Source: an uncultured Lachnospiraceae bacterium (GTDB taxonomy: Bacteria; Bacillota; Clostridia; Lachnospirales; Lachnospiraceae). From it: a stretch of 13,881 nucleotides of DNA. This document shows, piece after piece, positions 13,817 through 13,881 of the stretch. The stretch is taken from NCBI GenBank assembly GCA_910584205.1, contig CAJUAA010000057.1, forward strand, positions 1 to 13,881, written 5' to 3'. Every line of letters starts with the position of its first letter. Position 1 is the stretch's first letter. The position numbers and the translations under genes were made by a program. The notes beneath the pieces were generated by a model. It ran no database searches, was not told where the DNA came from, and saw only the letters and a list, made by a program, of their open reading frames with translations.

Positions 13817-13881
13817 AAACTGAATACTGATGTCTTTGATAATGGCGTGCATATCGTCATCAATCACATGGGAAAAGTATT

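Larger units (their letters stand above)
9155..13881. mobile_element. Mosaic of integrative-element and insertion-sequence fragments (right end outside the window)
   Basis: The region begins right after rlmD and holds a tyrosine recombinase with flanking repeats, a truncated NYN-domain gene, a truncated ISL3 transposase, an AT-rich AraC-type regulator and a Tn916/Tn1549-like sigma/HTH module. Base composition changes sharply inside it: AT-rich from about 10740 to 13010, GC-richer on both sides. The left boundary is inferred from the repeats at 9196-9238. No matching right end or attachment-site copy is visible, so at least two elements are probably combined and the outer limit is unknown. Confidence 0.6.

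Noticed and set aside
13817..13881. Possible coding at the right edge
   Set aside because: A frame is open on both strands, but 65 bases are too few, and I saw no start site or recognisable motif.

Overview
The window looks like a piece of a Bacillota chromosome, most likely Lachnospiraceae. The grounds are strong AGGAGG-type ribosome binding sites, a clostridial-type MutS2, an OmpR/HisKA two-component pair of the clostridial type, and the gene order degenerate trypsin/PDZ protein - YhaM-type exonuclease - RlmD. This is inferred from gene content and style; no 16S or species marker is present.

Positions 1-9154 are chromosomal core. A partial gene of unknown function enters from the left edge and converges on a two-component system, with a strong two-way hairpin terminator between them. 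On the minus strand mutS2, an OmpR-type response regulator and its histidine kinase lie head to tail (30-nt gap, then a 4-bp ATGA overlap) and probably form one operon. A 185-bp divergent promoter region separates mutS2 from a plus-strand operon of a membrane-anchored HtrA-like protein, yhaM and rlmD. The HtrA-like protein has lost all three catalytic-triad residues, so it is probably a pseudoprotease. Several obvious long-ORF starts are too early; starts were reset to ATG codons with good Shine-Dalgarno sequences (HtrA-like 5544, rlmD 7799, integrase 10502, AraC 12136, sigma factor 13189).

From just after the rlmD stop to the right edge the DNA is a mosaic of mobile elements. A tyrosine recombinase on the minus strand ends next to direct and inverted copies of TTTGTCC, typical of an element end. 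Behind it come a 16-bp perfect palindrome, a structured segment ending in a plus-strand terminator, the 3' half of a LabA-type NYN-domain gene, and an N-terminally truncated ISL3-family transposase fused almost directly to it. Then follow an AT-rich AraC/GyrI-like regulator and a GC-richer module with a hairpin-rich leader, a small sigma-70-like protein and a 70-aa helix-turn-helix protein of the Tn916/Tn1549 orf7-orf8 kind. That module reads rightward, so its own xis/int would lie beyond the window; the integrase at 9240 probably belongs to a different element.

I saw no tRNA, rRNA, CRISPR array or recognisable defence system. The most interesting points are the dead HtrA-like protein, an in-frame internal start with a strong ribosome binding site at the domain boundary of the AraC-type regulator (possible TipAS-like free ligand-binding domain), and the unexplained structured segment at 10604-10711.
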